A model generated the notes under the pieces. The model saw only the letters and a program-made list of their open reading frames with translations, searched no databases and was not told the DNA's origin. Source: an uncultured Clostridia bacterium (lineage in GTDB: Bacteria > Bacillota > Clostridia > UBA1381). From it: 60,217 bases of DNA. The stretch's first letter is position 1; every line of letters begins with the position of its first letter. This document shows, piece after piece, positions 52,421 through 60,217 of this stretch. Both the position numbers and the translations under genes were made by a program. Where the stretch lies: NCBI GenBank assembly GCA_947624485.1, contig CANQKM010000013.1:1-60217 (forward strand), read 5' to 3'.

Positions 52421-52690
52421 AAAAAATCCCCCTTAGGATGTATTATACATCACTTCGGAGGAAAAATCAAGTCGGCGGCTATATAGCGACTATTAGGACG
52501 AACCGCCTTTAAAGCGGTAAGCCCTCTTTCTTCTTTTATTGTAACACAAAAATAATATTTGTCAATAGGGTGCATCAAAATTGATGTGATTTTCTTAATT
52601 TAAGGAAATTTTAAGGAATGTGTGCTATATTATTCGGGAAGCTGACAAAGCAGACACAGCATAAAAACATTTGAGATATGGGGGAACTAT

Positions 52691-54982
52691 ATGAAAAAGG
52701 AATTTTTATCGATTTTAACCGCGGTTATGCTGATATTCGGCATTGCCGCACTGGCGGATAACGCTGACATCGACATTACGGAAACGGAAACAGGTCTTTC
52801 GGTATCGTTTGCCGCGCCGGAGGACGGCGGAATATATGTGATAGGCGCGGAGTACAGCGGAACAACGCTTAAAAAAGCTGTCGCTTACCATATAGACAAC
52901 GCTGTTTCGGGCAAGACTTACACGGCTGAGCTTAACGGCTTTTACGGCGGTTCGGTTTACATATGGAACGACAACCAAAAGCCGCTTTTCGGCAAAACGG
53001 ATTATGCGGTAACACCGCCCGAAAACGACGGAATAATACATCTGCGCGGAGATAAGATTTACGCGGACGATATTGAAGGCGTTACGGTTGACGGTACGAC
53101 CGTTACGATAACGACGGTCGGTGACTACATCATAGAGGGAACGCTCAACGATGGTCAGATCGTCGTATCGGACGCGCTCGGCAAAAAGGATGCGGTGAAT
53201 ATAGAGCTTCGCGGCGTAAACGTGACCTGCTCAGACAGCGCGCCGTTTAACGCGGGCGGCGGCAAGATAGGCATTACGCTCGCCGACGGCACGACAAATA
53301 CATTTACCGACACATCGGCTTACACAAATTATACTACGTCGAAAGACCCGAAGGGCTGTTTCTATTCAAAGCGCGACCTCGACATAGGCGGCGCGGGTAC
53401 GCTCAAGGTCAACGGAAACGTCAAAAACGGCTTAGTATGCGGCGCGGATATGAAAATAAAGAAAAACGCGAATCTTGATGTGACGGCTGTAAACAACGCT
53501 GTTAAAGGCGACAACGGCGTGGAATTTACAAATAAAACCGGCACGGTTACGATAAAAACCACCGAAGGCGACGGCATTAAGTCGGATGCGATCGATACGG
53601 ATATTGTCGAAACCGGCGCGATCGAAGCGGACAAGGGCTATGTCATGATTGCTGGCGGCACGTTTGACATTGACGCGGTGGGCGACGGAATACAGGCGGA
53701 TAATTACTGCGAGATAATGGGCGGCAATATTACGATCAACTCCGGTACGGAGGGCATTAAGGCGAACGAGGTAGATCTGCCGGTAATAGCCGACGATGCG
53801 GTCGTTGAAAATCAATTCGTCAACGGCAAAATCACGATAAGCGGCGGAACGCTTGATATTACGTCCGGCGAGGACGGTATTAAGGCAACGGAAAGCGTGA
53901 CCGTTTCCGACGGTGAATTTGATATTGACGCGGTTCGCGACGGCATACAGTCGGACGGCGTGTGCGATATAAGCGGCGGTGTATTTGATATAACGACAAA
54001 CAGCGGTCACACTACGACCGTATCCGACGACGCCGACAGCTGCAAGGGCATTAAGGCGGACACGGAGCTTAACATAAGCGGCGGCGAATTTAACATCGAC
54101 AGCGCGGACGACAGTATTCATTCAAATTGGAACGTCACAATTACGGGCGGCGATTTCACTCTCGCGACCGGCGACGACGGCGTTCATGCGGATTACACGC
54201 TGACGCTCGGTACGGACGGCGGCGCTGATGATGATTTCACGATTGATATTACGACCTCTTACGAGGGTATAGAAGGCTCGGTCATAAAGATGCTCAGCGG
54301 CACGACATATCTCATTGCAAGCGACGACGGAATCAACGCGGCTGGTGATTACCAAGAAGGTGCAACGCTTTCCTCAATAGATGATATTGAATTGACAGCG
54401 GGACCGGGCGGACCGGGCGGCTCCGGAGACTGGGGCCCCGGCTGGGGTAACGACGACTCATCGCCCTATGGTATGCTGTATATCAAGGGCGGACGGTGCT
54501 ATGCCGAAGCGAACGGCGACGGCGTTGACTCGAACGGCAGCATTGAAATGAGCGGCGGCATCGTGATCGAAAACGGCCCGACAAGCGGCGGCAACGGAGT
54601 GTTCGACATAGGCGATAGCGGCTGTCACTTTACAATAACAGGCGGAACGCTTATCGGCGCGGGTACGAGCGATATGGCTGTAACTCCGACCGTGAGCGGA
54701 CAGGGCTATGCCGTAACAAGCGGCTCCGGCAGCATGGGCGGACGCCCCGGTCAAAGCGGCGGAAGCTCCGGCAGCGCGGGAACTCCCGTTAAGATTACAA
54801 CAGCGGACGGAACGTTTGCGTTTGTTCCGAAAACCTCATGGAACTGGATGTTCGCGACAATGCCCGAAATGACGTCGGGCGGCTCGTATACGATAACGGC
54901 AAATTCGGGAAGCGCGTCGGGAACGCAGATTTTCGGAAAGACGGTCAATAATACTTTCTACGGACTTATAGAAAACGATTGA
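52691..54982 (+). CDS. Secreted beta-helix carbohydrate-binding protein (Cthe_2159/DUF4353-like)
   Basis: The 763-residue protein has a signal peptide (MKKEFLSILTAVMLIFGIAA) and an N-terminal beta domain (25-120). A long right-handed beta-helix built of repeats follows (for example ISGGTLDITSGEDGIKA and GGEFNIDSADDSIHS, about 130-690). A Gly/Ser/Pro-rich loop (GPGGPGGSGDWGPGWG) and a C-terminal domain (TPVKITTADGTFAFVPKTSW) complete it. The repeats, with Asp-Gly-Ile at turns, match Cthe_2159, a calcium- and pectin-binding polysaccharide-lyase-like protein. It likely binds plant polysaccharide at the cell surface. GGGGGAA precedes the start. Confidence 0.85.
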   Translation: MKKEFLSILTAVMLIFGIAALADNADIDITETETGLSVSFAAPEDGGIYVIGAEYSGTTLKKAVAYHIDNAVSGKTYTAELNGFYGGSVYIWNDNQKPLFGKTDYAVTPPENDGIIHLRGDKIYADDIEGVTVDGTTVTITTVGDYIIEGTLNDGQIVVSDALGKKDAVNIELRGVNVTCSDSAPFNAGGGKIGITLADGTTNTFTDTSAYTNYTTSKDPKGCFYSKRDLDIGGAGTLKVNGNVKNGLVCGADMKIKKNANLDVTAVNNAVKGDNGVEFTNKTGTVTIKTTEGDGIKSDAIDTDIVETGAIEADKGYVMIAGGTFDIDAVGDGIQADNYCEIMGGNITINSGTEGIKANEVDLPVIADDAVVENQFVNGKITISGGTLDITSGEDGIKATESVTVSDGEFDIDAVRDGIQSDGVCDISGGVFDITTNSGHTTTVSDDADSCKGIKADTELNISGGEFNIDSADDSIHSNWNVTITGGDFTLATGDDGVHADYTLTLGTDGGADDDFTIDITTSYEGIEGSVIKMLSGTTYLIASDDGINAAGDYQEGATLSSIDDIELTAGPGGPGGSGDWGPGWGNDDSSPYGMLYIKGGRCYAEANGDGVDSNGSIEMSGGIVIENGPTSGGNGVFDIGDSGCHFTITGGTLIGAGTSDMAVTPTVSGQGYAVTSGSGSMGGRPGQSGGSSGSAGTPVKITTADGTFAFVPKTSWNWMFATMPEMTSGGSYTITANSGSASGTQIFGKTVNNTFYGLIEND

Positions 54983-54996
54983 TTTTTTCCTGCAAT

Positions 54997-55034
54997 AAAA
55001 ACGCGGCACGGTAATTACACTGTGCCGCGTTTTT
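54997..55034. terminator. Bidirectional terminator between the beta-helix gene and paralog C
   Basis: AAAAACGCGGCAC (54997-55009) pairs with GTGCCGCGTTTTT (55022-55034); T and A runs at the ends serve both convergent genes. Confidence 0.88.
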
Positions 55035-55060
55035 ATTTTACACTCATACATAATAAAATC

Positions 55061-55798
55061 TTAATTCAAACCATTTGCATCACGTATTGTCTGTACCTCT
55101 GTTTCTGTTGGTTCTTGAACATACATTTGTATCCATTCTGAATCCACCCAAATCCAATTCTTATCCTCAGACAACTGATACTCAAATGTACCCTCTGTTG
55201 TTGGTTCTGAAGTCATAGCCTTCCATTCAGTGTCCCAATGTCCTTCACCTGTTACCTTATTTACATAATAATGAGCATTTACAACAGATTTGCCGGTAGA
55301 TTCTTTGAAGTCTGTTAAACCGGAAAAGACCTTATATGCTTCAACTCTTCTGTTACCGCCTGTGGGAACTTCCAAACCAAGATCCGGCGCAACGCCCTGA
55401 CCTTCGCCAAGTATTCCGTGCGCTCCTTTTTTCAGCACTACCGCAGTGCCGTCCGCTTTTATAACGGTGTCGCCCTCTCTTGCAAATCTTCTTTGTGAAA
55501 TTTCGCCCTCGTGGATCGTGATAGGCTCGTCGGTGCTTGCCGTTTCCGACGGCTCGGCTTGCGTACTGATTGTGATCGTATTATTCACAAAACCTACCGT
55601 AAAGCCGCCTACCGCGTCGGCAACGTCGCGGAGCTTGAAGTAGGTGCTGTCATTTATATTGTAGCCTTCTATTGATTTGGCAGCGCCGTCAACTCTGATC
55701 GGGAACGGGTTCGCCGTTACGGCGTATTCAACCGCAAAACCCGTAAGCGCGGAGCAAATAACGCCGCCTATTATGAAACCCAAAGTAAATCTCTTCAT
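55061..55798 (-). CDS. Secreted modular protein, paralog C (tail type 2)
   Basis: The 245-residue protein has the shared signal and half CuAO-type module, then a tail type 2: EPITIHEGEISQRRFAREGD, GILGEGQGVAPDLGLE, RVEAYKVFSGLTDFKESTGK, YQLSEDKNWIWVDSEWIQMY and the end IRDANGLN. Tail and promoter are close to those of paralog E, in opposite orientation. The ATG at 55798 follows AGGGGGAA. Surface location is expected; activity unknown. Confidence 0.75.
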   Translation of the reverse strand: MKRFTLGFIIGGVICSALTGFAVEYAVTANPFPIRVDGAAKSIEGYNINDSTYFKLRDVADAVGGFTVGFVNNTITISTQAEPSETASTDEPITIHEGEISQRRFAREGDTVIKADGTAVVLKKGAHGILGEGQGVAPDLGLEVPTGGNRRVEAYKVFSGLTDFKESTGKSVVNAHYYVNKVTGEGHWDTEWKAMTSEPTTEGTFEYQLSEDKNWIWVDSEWIQMYVQEPTETEVQTIRDANGLN

Positions 55799-55950
55799 AA
55801 AAAAATTCCCCCTTTTTGGTATTATACACCACTCGAGCAGAAAAATCAAGGCGGCGGAACACTCTAACGCTTGATTTGCGGGATTGAAACCGTAAAAATC
55901 GGTAAAAAAGCACGCCGAAAAGCGGCGGAAAATTTGTGTAAATTTACCGT

Positions 55951-55979
55951 TTGAAAAACGGCGGAACGCGTGCTAAAAT
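55951..55979 (+). promoter_or_regulatory. Promoter of the second MATE gene
   Basis: TTGAAA (55951-55956) and TAAAAT (55974-55979) are 17 bases apart, giving a leader of about 80 bases. Confidence 0.7.
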
Positions 55980-55999
55980 ATAAATACATCGTGTAGCGA

Positions 56000-56045
56000 A
56001 ACGGCGCGTAAATCCGGATGGATTTACGTGTCGTTTTATTTTTTT
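56000..56045 (+). terminator. Terminator-like hairpin in the MATE gene leader (attenuator?)
   Basis: A 16-bp stem (56000-56015 with 56020-56035, GGAT loop, with wobble pairs) is followed by TTATTTTTTT, only about 24 bases before the MATE start and about 15 bases after the likely transcription start. It should stop most transcripts unless opposed. No room is left for a large riboswitch aptamer before it. Confidence 0.65.
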
Positions 56046-56068
56046 GCACAATGAAAGGAGAACAAATA

Positions 56069-57493
56069 ATGGAACAATCAAATTATCTCGCAACAGAAAA
56101 GGTCGGAACGCTTATGAGGAAATACGCTGTTCCGTGTATAATATCGCTGCTTGTCGCGGCACTTTACAATATCGTCGACCAGATATTCATAGCCAACGCC
56201 GACTACCTCGGCTCGTACGGCAACGCCGCGAATACCGTCGTGTTCCCGCTCACGGTTATCGCGCTCGCGATAGCCGTAATGATAGGCGACGGCTGCTGCG
56301 CGTTTGTGAGTTTGTGTCTGGGCAGACAGAACAAATCCGACGCGGAAAAGAGTATCGGGAACTCGGTCGTGCTGTCTGTGATAAGCGGCATTGCCCTGTG
56401 TATTGTTTACCTCATATTCCAAAACGCGATAGTCACCGCGTTCGGCGGCACGGTCAATGCCGAAACATTTGAATATTCAAAGGAATATTTCTTTTACATC
56501 ACGCTCGGCATACCGTTTTACATGTTCGGTCAGGCTATGAACCCCGTCATACGCTCCGACGGCAGTCCGAAATTCGCAATGATATCGACGCTCGCCGGCG
56601 CGGTCATAAATATTATCCTCGATCCGATTTTCATATTCATATTCAAATGGGGAATGATGGGCGCGGCTGTCGCGACGGTCGCGGGACAGATCGTGACTGC
56701 CGCGCTCGCGGTGTGGTACCTCGTTCACACAAAATCCGTAAAGCTCAAAAAGCGCAGCTTTAAGCTCAGCGCGCGCGTGATAGGCAAAATAATACCCTTG
56801 GGAATCTGCAGCTTCCTGTCGCAGATCTCGCTCGTCGCGGCAATGGCTGCGATTAACAATATGATACGCAAATACGGCGCGCTCGACGAGATTTTCTCGC
56901 AGCCCCAATACGCGCAGATACCTATGGCTGTCGTGGGAATAGTGATGAAATTTTTCCAGATAGTAATATCGGTTGTCGTCGGCATGGCGGCGGGCTGTAT
57001 ACCGATAGTCGGCTTTAACATGGGAGCGGGGGAGAAGGCAAGAGTGAAAAAGCTGTTCACGATGCTGCTCGTGTGCGAGGCGGCTGTCGGAGCGGTCGCG
57101 CTCATGATAGCCGAGCTTTGTCCGCGTCAGCTTATAATGGTATTCGGTGCGGCAAACGAAAGCGCGTACTACACCGATTTCGCGGTAAAGGCATTTCGGA
57201 TTTACCTGTGCATGATGATTTTCGCGTGCGTAAACAAAGCCGCGTTTATATTCCTGCAGGCGATGGGTAAAGCCGTCGCGTCAACGATGCTCTCAATGGT
57301 AAGGGAGATCGTTTTCGGCGTGGGCTTCGCGCTGCTTCTGCCGGTATATTTCGGACTTGACGGCGTGCTGTACTCGATGCCCGTGTCGGACATACTGACG
57401 TTCGCAATCTCCGCCGCGGTTATCATGACGACGTACCGCGAGCTGTCCGTTCCGCACGAATACGAAAACGAACGGCTGCCGCAAACGGCATAA
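56069..57493 (+). CDS. MATE-family efflux transporter (second copy)
   Basis: The 474-residue protein has twelve membrane helices and MATE motifs: LMRKYAVPCIISLLVAALYN then IVDQIFIAN, VMIGDGCCAFVSLCLGR (about 68-84) and GAGEKARVKKLF. It is distinct from the MATE at 15248-16633 and resembles the MepA-like subgroup. AAAGGAG precedes ATG 56069. A terminator-like leader suggests inducible expression. Confidence 0.9.
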   Translation: MEQSNYLATEKVGTLMRKYAVPCIISLLVAALYNIVDQIFIANADYLGSYGNAANTVVFPLTVIALAIAVMIGDGCCAFVSLCLGRQNKSDAEKSIGNSVVLSVISGIALCIVYLIFQNAIVTAFGGTVNAETFEYSKEYFFYITLGIPFYMFGQAMNPVIRSDGSPKFAMISTLAGAVINIILDPIFIFIFKWGMMGAAVATVAGQIVTAALAVWYLVHTKSVKLKKRSFKLSARVIGKIIPLGICSFLSQISLVAAMAAINNMIRKYGALDEIFSQPQYAQIPMAVVGIVMKFFQIVISVVVGMAAGCIPIVGFNMGAGEKARVKKLFTMLLVCEAAVGAVALMIAELCPRQLIMVFGAANESAYYTDFAVKAFRIYLCMMIFACVNKAAFIFLQAMGKAVASTMLSMVREIVFGVGFALLLPVYFGLDGVLYSMPVSDILTFAISAAVIMTTYRELSVPHEYENERLPQTA

Positions 57494-57505
57494 AAAATTG
57501 CACAT

Positions 57506-57623
57506 GAGGCCCCCTTGTTAAAGGGGGCTGGCGCGCGAAGCGCGACTGGGGGATTCCTTTTAGATTTCGGCAAAGAATCCCTCCACCGCCTTCGGCGGTC
57601 CCCCTCCCTTTGACAAGGGAGGC
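57506..57623. repeat. Palindromic intergenic repeat, type 1
   Basis: A copy of the 14353-14468 repeat with an altered inner hairpin (GCGCGCGAAGCGCG). It lies between the MATE gene and paralog D, and is repeated in reverse at 59621-59736. Confidence 0.85.
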
Positions 57624-57636
57624 GAAGCAGCGCACC

Positions 57637-58686
57637 CTAATCTAAACCGTTTGCATCACGTATTGTCTGTAACTCTGCGTCTGTGGGGTTTTGAACAGAC
57701 ATATCTATCCAACCGCCGCCCAACCAAATCCAGTTTTTATCCTCAGACAACTGATACTCAAATGTACCGGCTGTTGTCGGCTCTGAAGTCATAGCCATCC
57801 ATTCTGAACCCCAATGACCTTCTCCTGTTAATTTATTGACATAGTAAGGTGCATTTATAACAGATTTACCCGTTGAGTCCTTGAAGTCTGTTGTACCTGA
57901 AAATACCTTATATGCCTCAACTCTTTTGTTAAAGCCTGTCGGGGTTTCCAAACCGAGATCCGGCGCAACGCCCTGACCTTCGCCCAAAATTCCGTGAGCC
58001 CCTTTTTTCAGCACTACCGCCGTGCCGTCAGCTTTTATAACGGTGTCGCCCTCTCTTGCGAATCTTCTTTGTGAAATTTCGCCCTCGTGGATTGTGATAG
58101 GCTCGTCAATATTTGCCGCTTCCGACGGTTCGGCTTGCGTGCTGATTGTTATAATCCGCTCGTTTTCGTTCCAGTCTACCGAAAACTTAAAGCTCTCCGC
58201 GATAAACCGTATCGGCAGCATAGTTCTCTCATTTATAATCGCAGGCGCGGTATCGAGAGTGTTTGCTTCGTTGTTCAAATACGCCGTCGTGGAATTTATC
58301 GTCAGACGAATTTCATCACCGCCGTATGTAAGAGCAGCGGTTTGTGTATCACCGTTCCATTCAACCGTGCCGCCCATCGCCTCAATAATCGTCCTTATCG
58401 GGACGAGCGTTCTTCCGTTTACGATCACCGGCGCTGTACCGCGTCCGGGATCTATTTCCTGCTGTACTCCGTTTACGGTCATAACGGGATTGTCGATCTG
58501 CATTGTCATGGTAAAATCCGCGGATGTACTTTCCGCAAATCCGCATAATGGCAAGACGCAGAACAGTGATACCGATAAGATAAGCATAGTTATTCCCGCG
58601 CATACCCGGCGGAGTATTGCTGCTCCCGCTCTGTCCGCTCCGAGCAGCACGGATTTATCTCTGCTGTTGCTTCTGTCAAAAACCAT
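57637..58686 (-). CDS. Secreted modular protein, paralog D (full CuAO N-domain, tail type 2)
   Basis: The 349-residue protein has a longer, Arg-rich signal region (AGITMLILSVSLFCVLPLCG) and a complete copper-amine-oxidase N-terminal domain (about 62-180: GRTLVPIRTIIEAMGGTVEW, ERTMLPIRFIAESFKFSVDW). Its C-terminal 160 residues are the tail type 2 of paralogs C and E, including EGEISQRRFAREGD and QTIRDANGLD. The N-domain differs from all other paralogs, showing that tails move between different heads. AAGGAGG precedes the start. Confidence 0.8.
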   Translation of the reverse strand: MVFDRSNSRDKSVLLGADRAGAAILRRVCAGITMLILSVSLFCVLPLCGFAESTSADFTMTMQIDNPVMTVNGVQQEIDPGRGTAPVIVNGRTLVPIRTIIEAMGGTVEWNGDTQTAALTYGGDEIRLTINSTTAYLNNEANTLDTAPAIINERTMLPIRFIAESFKFSVDWNENERIITISTQAEPSEAANIDEPITIHEGEISQRRFAREGDTVIKADGTAVVLKKGAHGILGEGQGVAPDLGLETPTGFNKRVEAYKVFSGTTDFKDSTGKSVINAPYYVNKLTGEGHWGSEWMAMTSEPTTAGTFEYQLSEDKNWIWLGGGWIDMSVQNPTDAELQTIRDANGLD

Positions 58687-58813
58687 TTTTATTCCCTCCT
58701 TAATTTTAATGGTTATTTATAGGAATCCGCTCTTTTATTCATTCTATCATAAAAAATATAAATTATCAATTCCGGTTGGTTATGAATTTTGCTTGATATG
58801 ATTTGCCGCCGCC

Positions 58814-58842
58814 TTGATTTTTCTGCTCGAGTGGTGTATAAT
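58814..58842 (+). promoter_or_regulatory. Promoter of paralog E
   Basis: TTGATT (58814-58819) and TATAAT (58837-58842) are 17 bases apart. The whole promoter is nearly identical to that of paralog C on the opposite strand. Confidence 0.78.
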
Positions 58843-58868
58843 ACCAAAAAAGAAGGGGGAATTTTTTT

Positions 58869-59606
58869 ATGAAGAGATTTACTTTAGGTTTTATTATAGG
58901 CGGCGTTATCTGCTCCGCGCTGACGGGGTTTGCGGTCGAATATGCCGTCACGGCTAACCCGTTCCCTATCAGGGTTGACGGCGCTGAAAAGTCAATAGAG
59001 GGTTACAACATCAATGACAGCTCTTATTTTAAGCTCCGCGACGTAGCCGACGCGGTAGGCGGCTTTACGGTAGGTTTTGCCAATAACACGATTACCATAA
59101 GTACACAAGCAGCACCGCCCGAACTTGCCGACACCGACGAGCCTATCACGATCCATGAGGGCGAAGTATCTCAAAGACGATTTGCAAGAGAGGGCGACAC
59201 CGTTATAAAAGCGGACGGTACGGCGGTAGTGCTTGCGGTTGGACCGCACGGAATTTTGGGCGAAGGACAGGGCGTTGCTCCGGATCTCGGTTTGGAAACC
59301 CCAACAGGCTTTAACAAAAGAGTTGAGGCGTATAAGGTATTTTCAGGCACAACAGACTTTAAGGATTCAACGGGTAAATCCGTTGTAAATGCTCATTATT
59401 ATGTAAATAAAGTAACAGGAGAAGGTCATTGGAGCGCAGAATGGATGGCAATGACTTCAGAACCGGCAACAGATGGTGCATTTAATTATCAGTTGTCTGA
59501 GGATAGAAACTGGATTTGGATGGATTCGGAATGGATACAAATGTATGTTCAAGATCCGACAGAGGCAGAATTGCAGGCAATACGTGATGCAAACGGTTTA
59601 GATTAG
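58869..59606 (+). CDS. Secreted modular protein, paralog E (tail type 2)
   Basis: The 245-residue protein is very close to paralog C along its whole length, with signal MKRFTLGFIIGGVICSALTG, the half CuAO-type module and tail type 2 (GILGEGQGVAPDLGLETPTG, TDFKDSTGKSVVNAHYYVNK, ending AIRDANGLD). Within the tail it is nearest paralog D. It is divergent from D, and both genes are followed by the same palindromic repeat. Confidence 0.78.
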   Translation: MKRFTLGFIIGGVICSALTGFAVEYAVTANPFPIRVDGAEKSIEGYNINDSSYFKLRDVADAVGGFTVGFANNTITISTQAAPPELADTDEPITIHEGEVSQRRFAREGDTVIKADGTAVVLAVGPHGILGEGQGVAPDLGLETPTGFNKRVEAYKVFSGTTDFKDSTGKSVVNAHYYVNKVTGEGHWSAEWMAMTSEPATDGAFNYQLSEDRNWIWMDSEWIQMYVQDPTEAELQAIRDANGLD

Positions 59607-59620
59607 GGTGCGCTGCTTCG

Positions 59621-59736
59621 CCTCCCTTGTCAAAGGGAGGGGGACCGCCGAAGGCGGTGGAGGGATTCTTTTTTAATTAGCGCAGGAATCCCCCAGTCGC
59701 GCTTCGCGCGCCAGCCCCCTTTGACAAGGGGGCCTC
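59621..59736. repeat. Palindromic intergenic repeat, type 1, inverted
   Basis: The reverse complement of 57506-57623, with the same spacing to the gene stop codon and the same linking sequence (GGTGCGCTGCTTCG). With nearby T- and A-rich DNA it fills the gap 59607-59831, where no gene is seen. A short CTCCTC/GAGGAG hairpin lies near 59756-59770. Confidence 0.85.
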
Positions 59737-59831
59737 ACGTGAGCAGGTGTATGATCTCCTCAGAGAGGAGGTTTCAAATAAGGAATATCCTCGCCGAAAT
59801 TTTAATAGAATTATCGGGGGAGGGTGATACA

Positions 59832-59927
59832 ATGGCGGTTCAAAAGGAAGTAAAAGTGATATTCAGCGCCAACGGAAGGAGCTTAAGCGACATACTGAAG
59901 CAGATATTGATCAGTAAAGCAAGGTGA
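59832..59927 (+). CDS. 31-residue protein upstream of a serine recombinase
   Basis: ATG 59832 follows GGGGGAGGGTG. The product (MAVQKEVKVIFSANGRSLSD then ILKQILISKAR) is a short strand-helix peptide like those found directly before recombinase genes in clostridial elements. Its stop is 5 bases before the next start codon. Confidence 0.6.
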   Translation: MAVQKEVKVIFSANGRSLSDILKQILISKAR

Positions 59928-59932
59928 TAACC

Positions 59933-60118
59933 GTGGCGGATAATATGACTGCTTTATATTTAAGACTGTCGCGCGACGACGGCACGGTTACGGAGTCGGA
60001 GAGCATTGCGAACCAGAAAGCGTTCCTTACGGACTATGCCGAAAGGAACGGACTTAATGTTGTCGGGGTGTTTTCCGACGACGGTTATTCGGGCTTGTCC
60101 TTTGTTGAGGTAAGATAA
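59933..60118 (+). pseudogene. Serine recombinase, truncated after about 57 residues
   Basis: The fragment has the start of a resolvase domain: ALYLRLSRDDG (nucleophile Ser13), ESIANQKAFL and VGVFSDDGYSGLSF. A normal protein would continue with about 450 or more residues. Here it reads VEVR and stops where a 14-bp inverted repeat begins (60107). Starts at GTG 59933 or GTG 59924 are possible. Either an inserted small repeat or a deletion broke it. Confidence 0.75.
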
Positions 60119-60153
60119 CGTAACCTTTTTTGCAGAGGGCGTTATCTTACCTC
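60107..60153. repeat. Perfect 14-bp inverted repeat at the recombinase break
   Basis: GAGGTAAGATAACG (60107-60120) and its complement (60140-60153) are 19 bases apart, followed by TTTTT. It could be a terminator or the end of an inserted element that continues beyond the window. The remaining bases to 60217 contain a small TCCTAT/ATAGGA hairpin and nothing else recognised. Confidence 0.6.
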
Positions 60154-60217
60154 TTTTTGATGTATGTTAGATAGCATAACTCTTTACGTCGGCTCCTATC
60201 TGTCTGAAATAGGAGAT

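Noticed and set aside
56000..56045. Riboswitch upstream of the MATE gene
   Set aside because: Only about 15 bases lie between the likely transcription start and the terminator stem, too few for a known aptamer.
19585..59606. The repeated MKRFTLGFIIGG genes as insertion sequences
   Set aside because: They encode secreted domain proteins with own promoters, have no transposase and no constant terminal repeats; they are a gene family.
17092..60118. A second, large element between the dpaA 3' end and the truncated recombinase at 59933
   Set aside because: No junction repeat of the dpaA sequence near 17090 was found elsewhere in the window and the recombinase is truncated; the idea cannot be supported here.

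Overview
The window looks like the chromosome of a spore-forming, probably gut-associated member of the Clostridia. The signs are a dipicolinate synthase gene (dpaA/spoVFA) preceded by a mother-cell-sigma-like promoter, S-layer-homology and copper-amine-oxidase-like secreted proteins, strong AGGAGG-type ribosome binding sites, occasional GTG/TTG starts, a Tn4451-type mobilizable element and the GC-rich palindromic intergenic repeats typical of gut clostridia. No rRNA, tRNA or CRISPR array was seen.

Main discovery. dpaA is cut in two. Its 5' part (3721-4122) and 3' part (16756-17184) are separated by 12.6 kb. An identical 18-bp sequence sits at both junctions (4105-4122 and 16738-16755), and removing one copy plus the intervening DNA rejoins the dpaA frame exactly. 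Just inside the left end lie a type III toxin-antitoxin module (ToxI RNA repeats and ToxN) and a large serine recombinase. The two inner ends carry a perfect 10-bp inverted repeat that would flank the core in the excised circle, as expected of a serine-integrase attP. This is the layout of a sporulation-gene intervening element (compare skin in sigK and the known spoVFB insertion), here in spoVFA. Its cargo is a polar amino-acid ABC importer, an EamA-type transporter, GNAT and YjbR proteins, a frameshifted methyltransferase, a two-component system, a small secreted protein and a MATE pump. The 3' end of dpaA looks eroded and dpaB is not in the window, so whether the gene still works is open.

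Layout. 0-3.6 kb: SLH/YcdB-type secreted protein and a tandem class II aldolase. 3.7-17.2 kb: dpaA and its element. 17.3-20.3 kb: small proteins, a Hanks-type membrane kinase, a divergent HTH gene and the first of five modular secreted paralogs. 20.5-24.2 kb: a multiply broken hybrid histidine kinase. 24.3-33.2 kb: a transport cluster holding an orphan binding lipoprotein, an SDF symporter with an N-terminal GHKL-like domain, a giant single-chain ABC importer ending in a similar domain, an NCS2 purine permease and a TetR regulator. 33.3-39.3 kb: a large secreted GH43-type enzyme, a divergent AraC regulator, and DUF3237-like and esterase genes. About 39.4-49.1 kb: a Tn4451-like mobilizable element with MobA/L relaxase, IncQ-type oriT, ParM-like partition pair, TnpW, sigma-like protein, SLOG protein, serine recombinase and TnpV. 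49.2-51.6 kb: Rrf2/cupin/CMD genes with repeated operators. 51.7-59.7 kb: four more secreted paralogs, a Cthe_2159-type beta-helix protein and a second MATE pump, with an inverted duplication bounded by palindromic repeats. 59.8 kb to the end: a truncated serine recombinase.

Functional assignments rest on motif and family recognition by eye; no database search or folding program was run.
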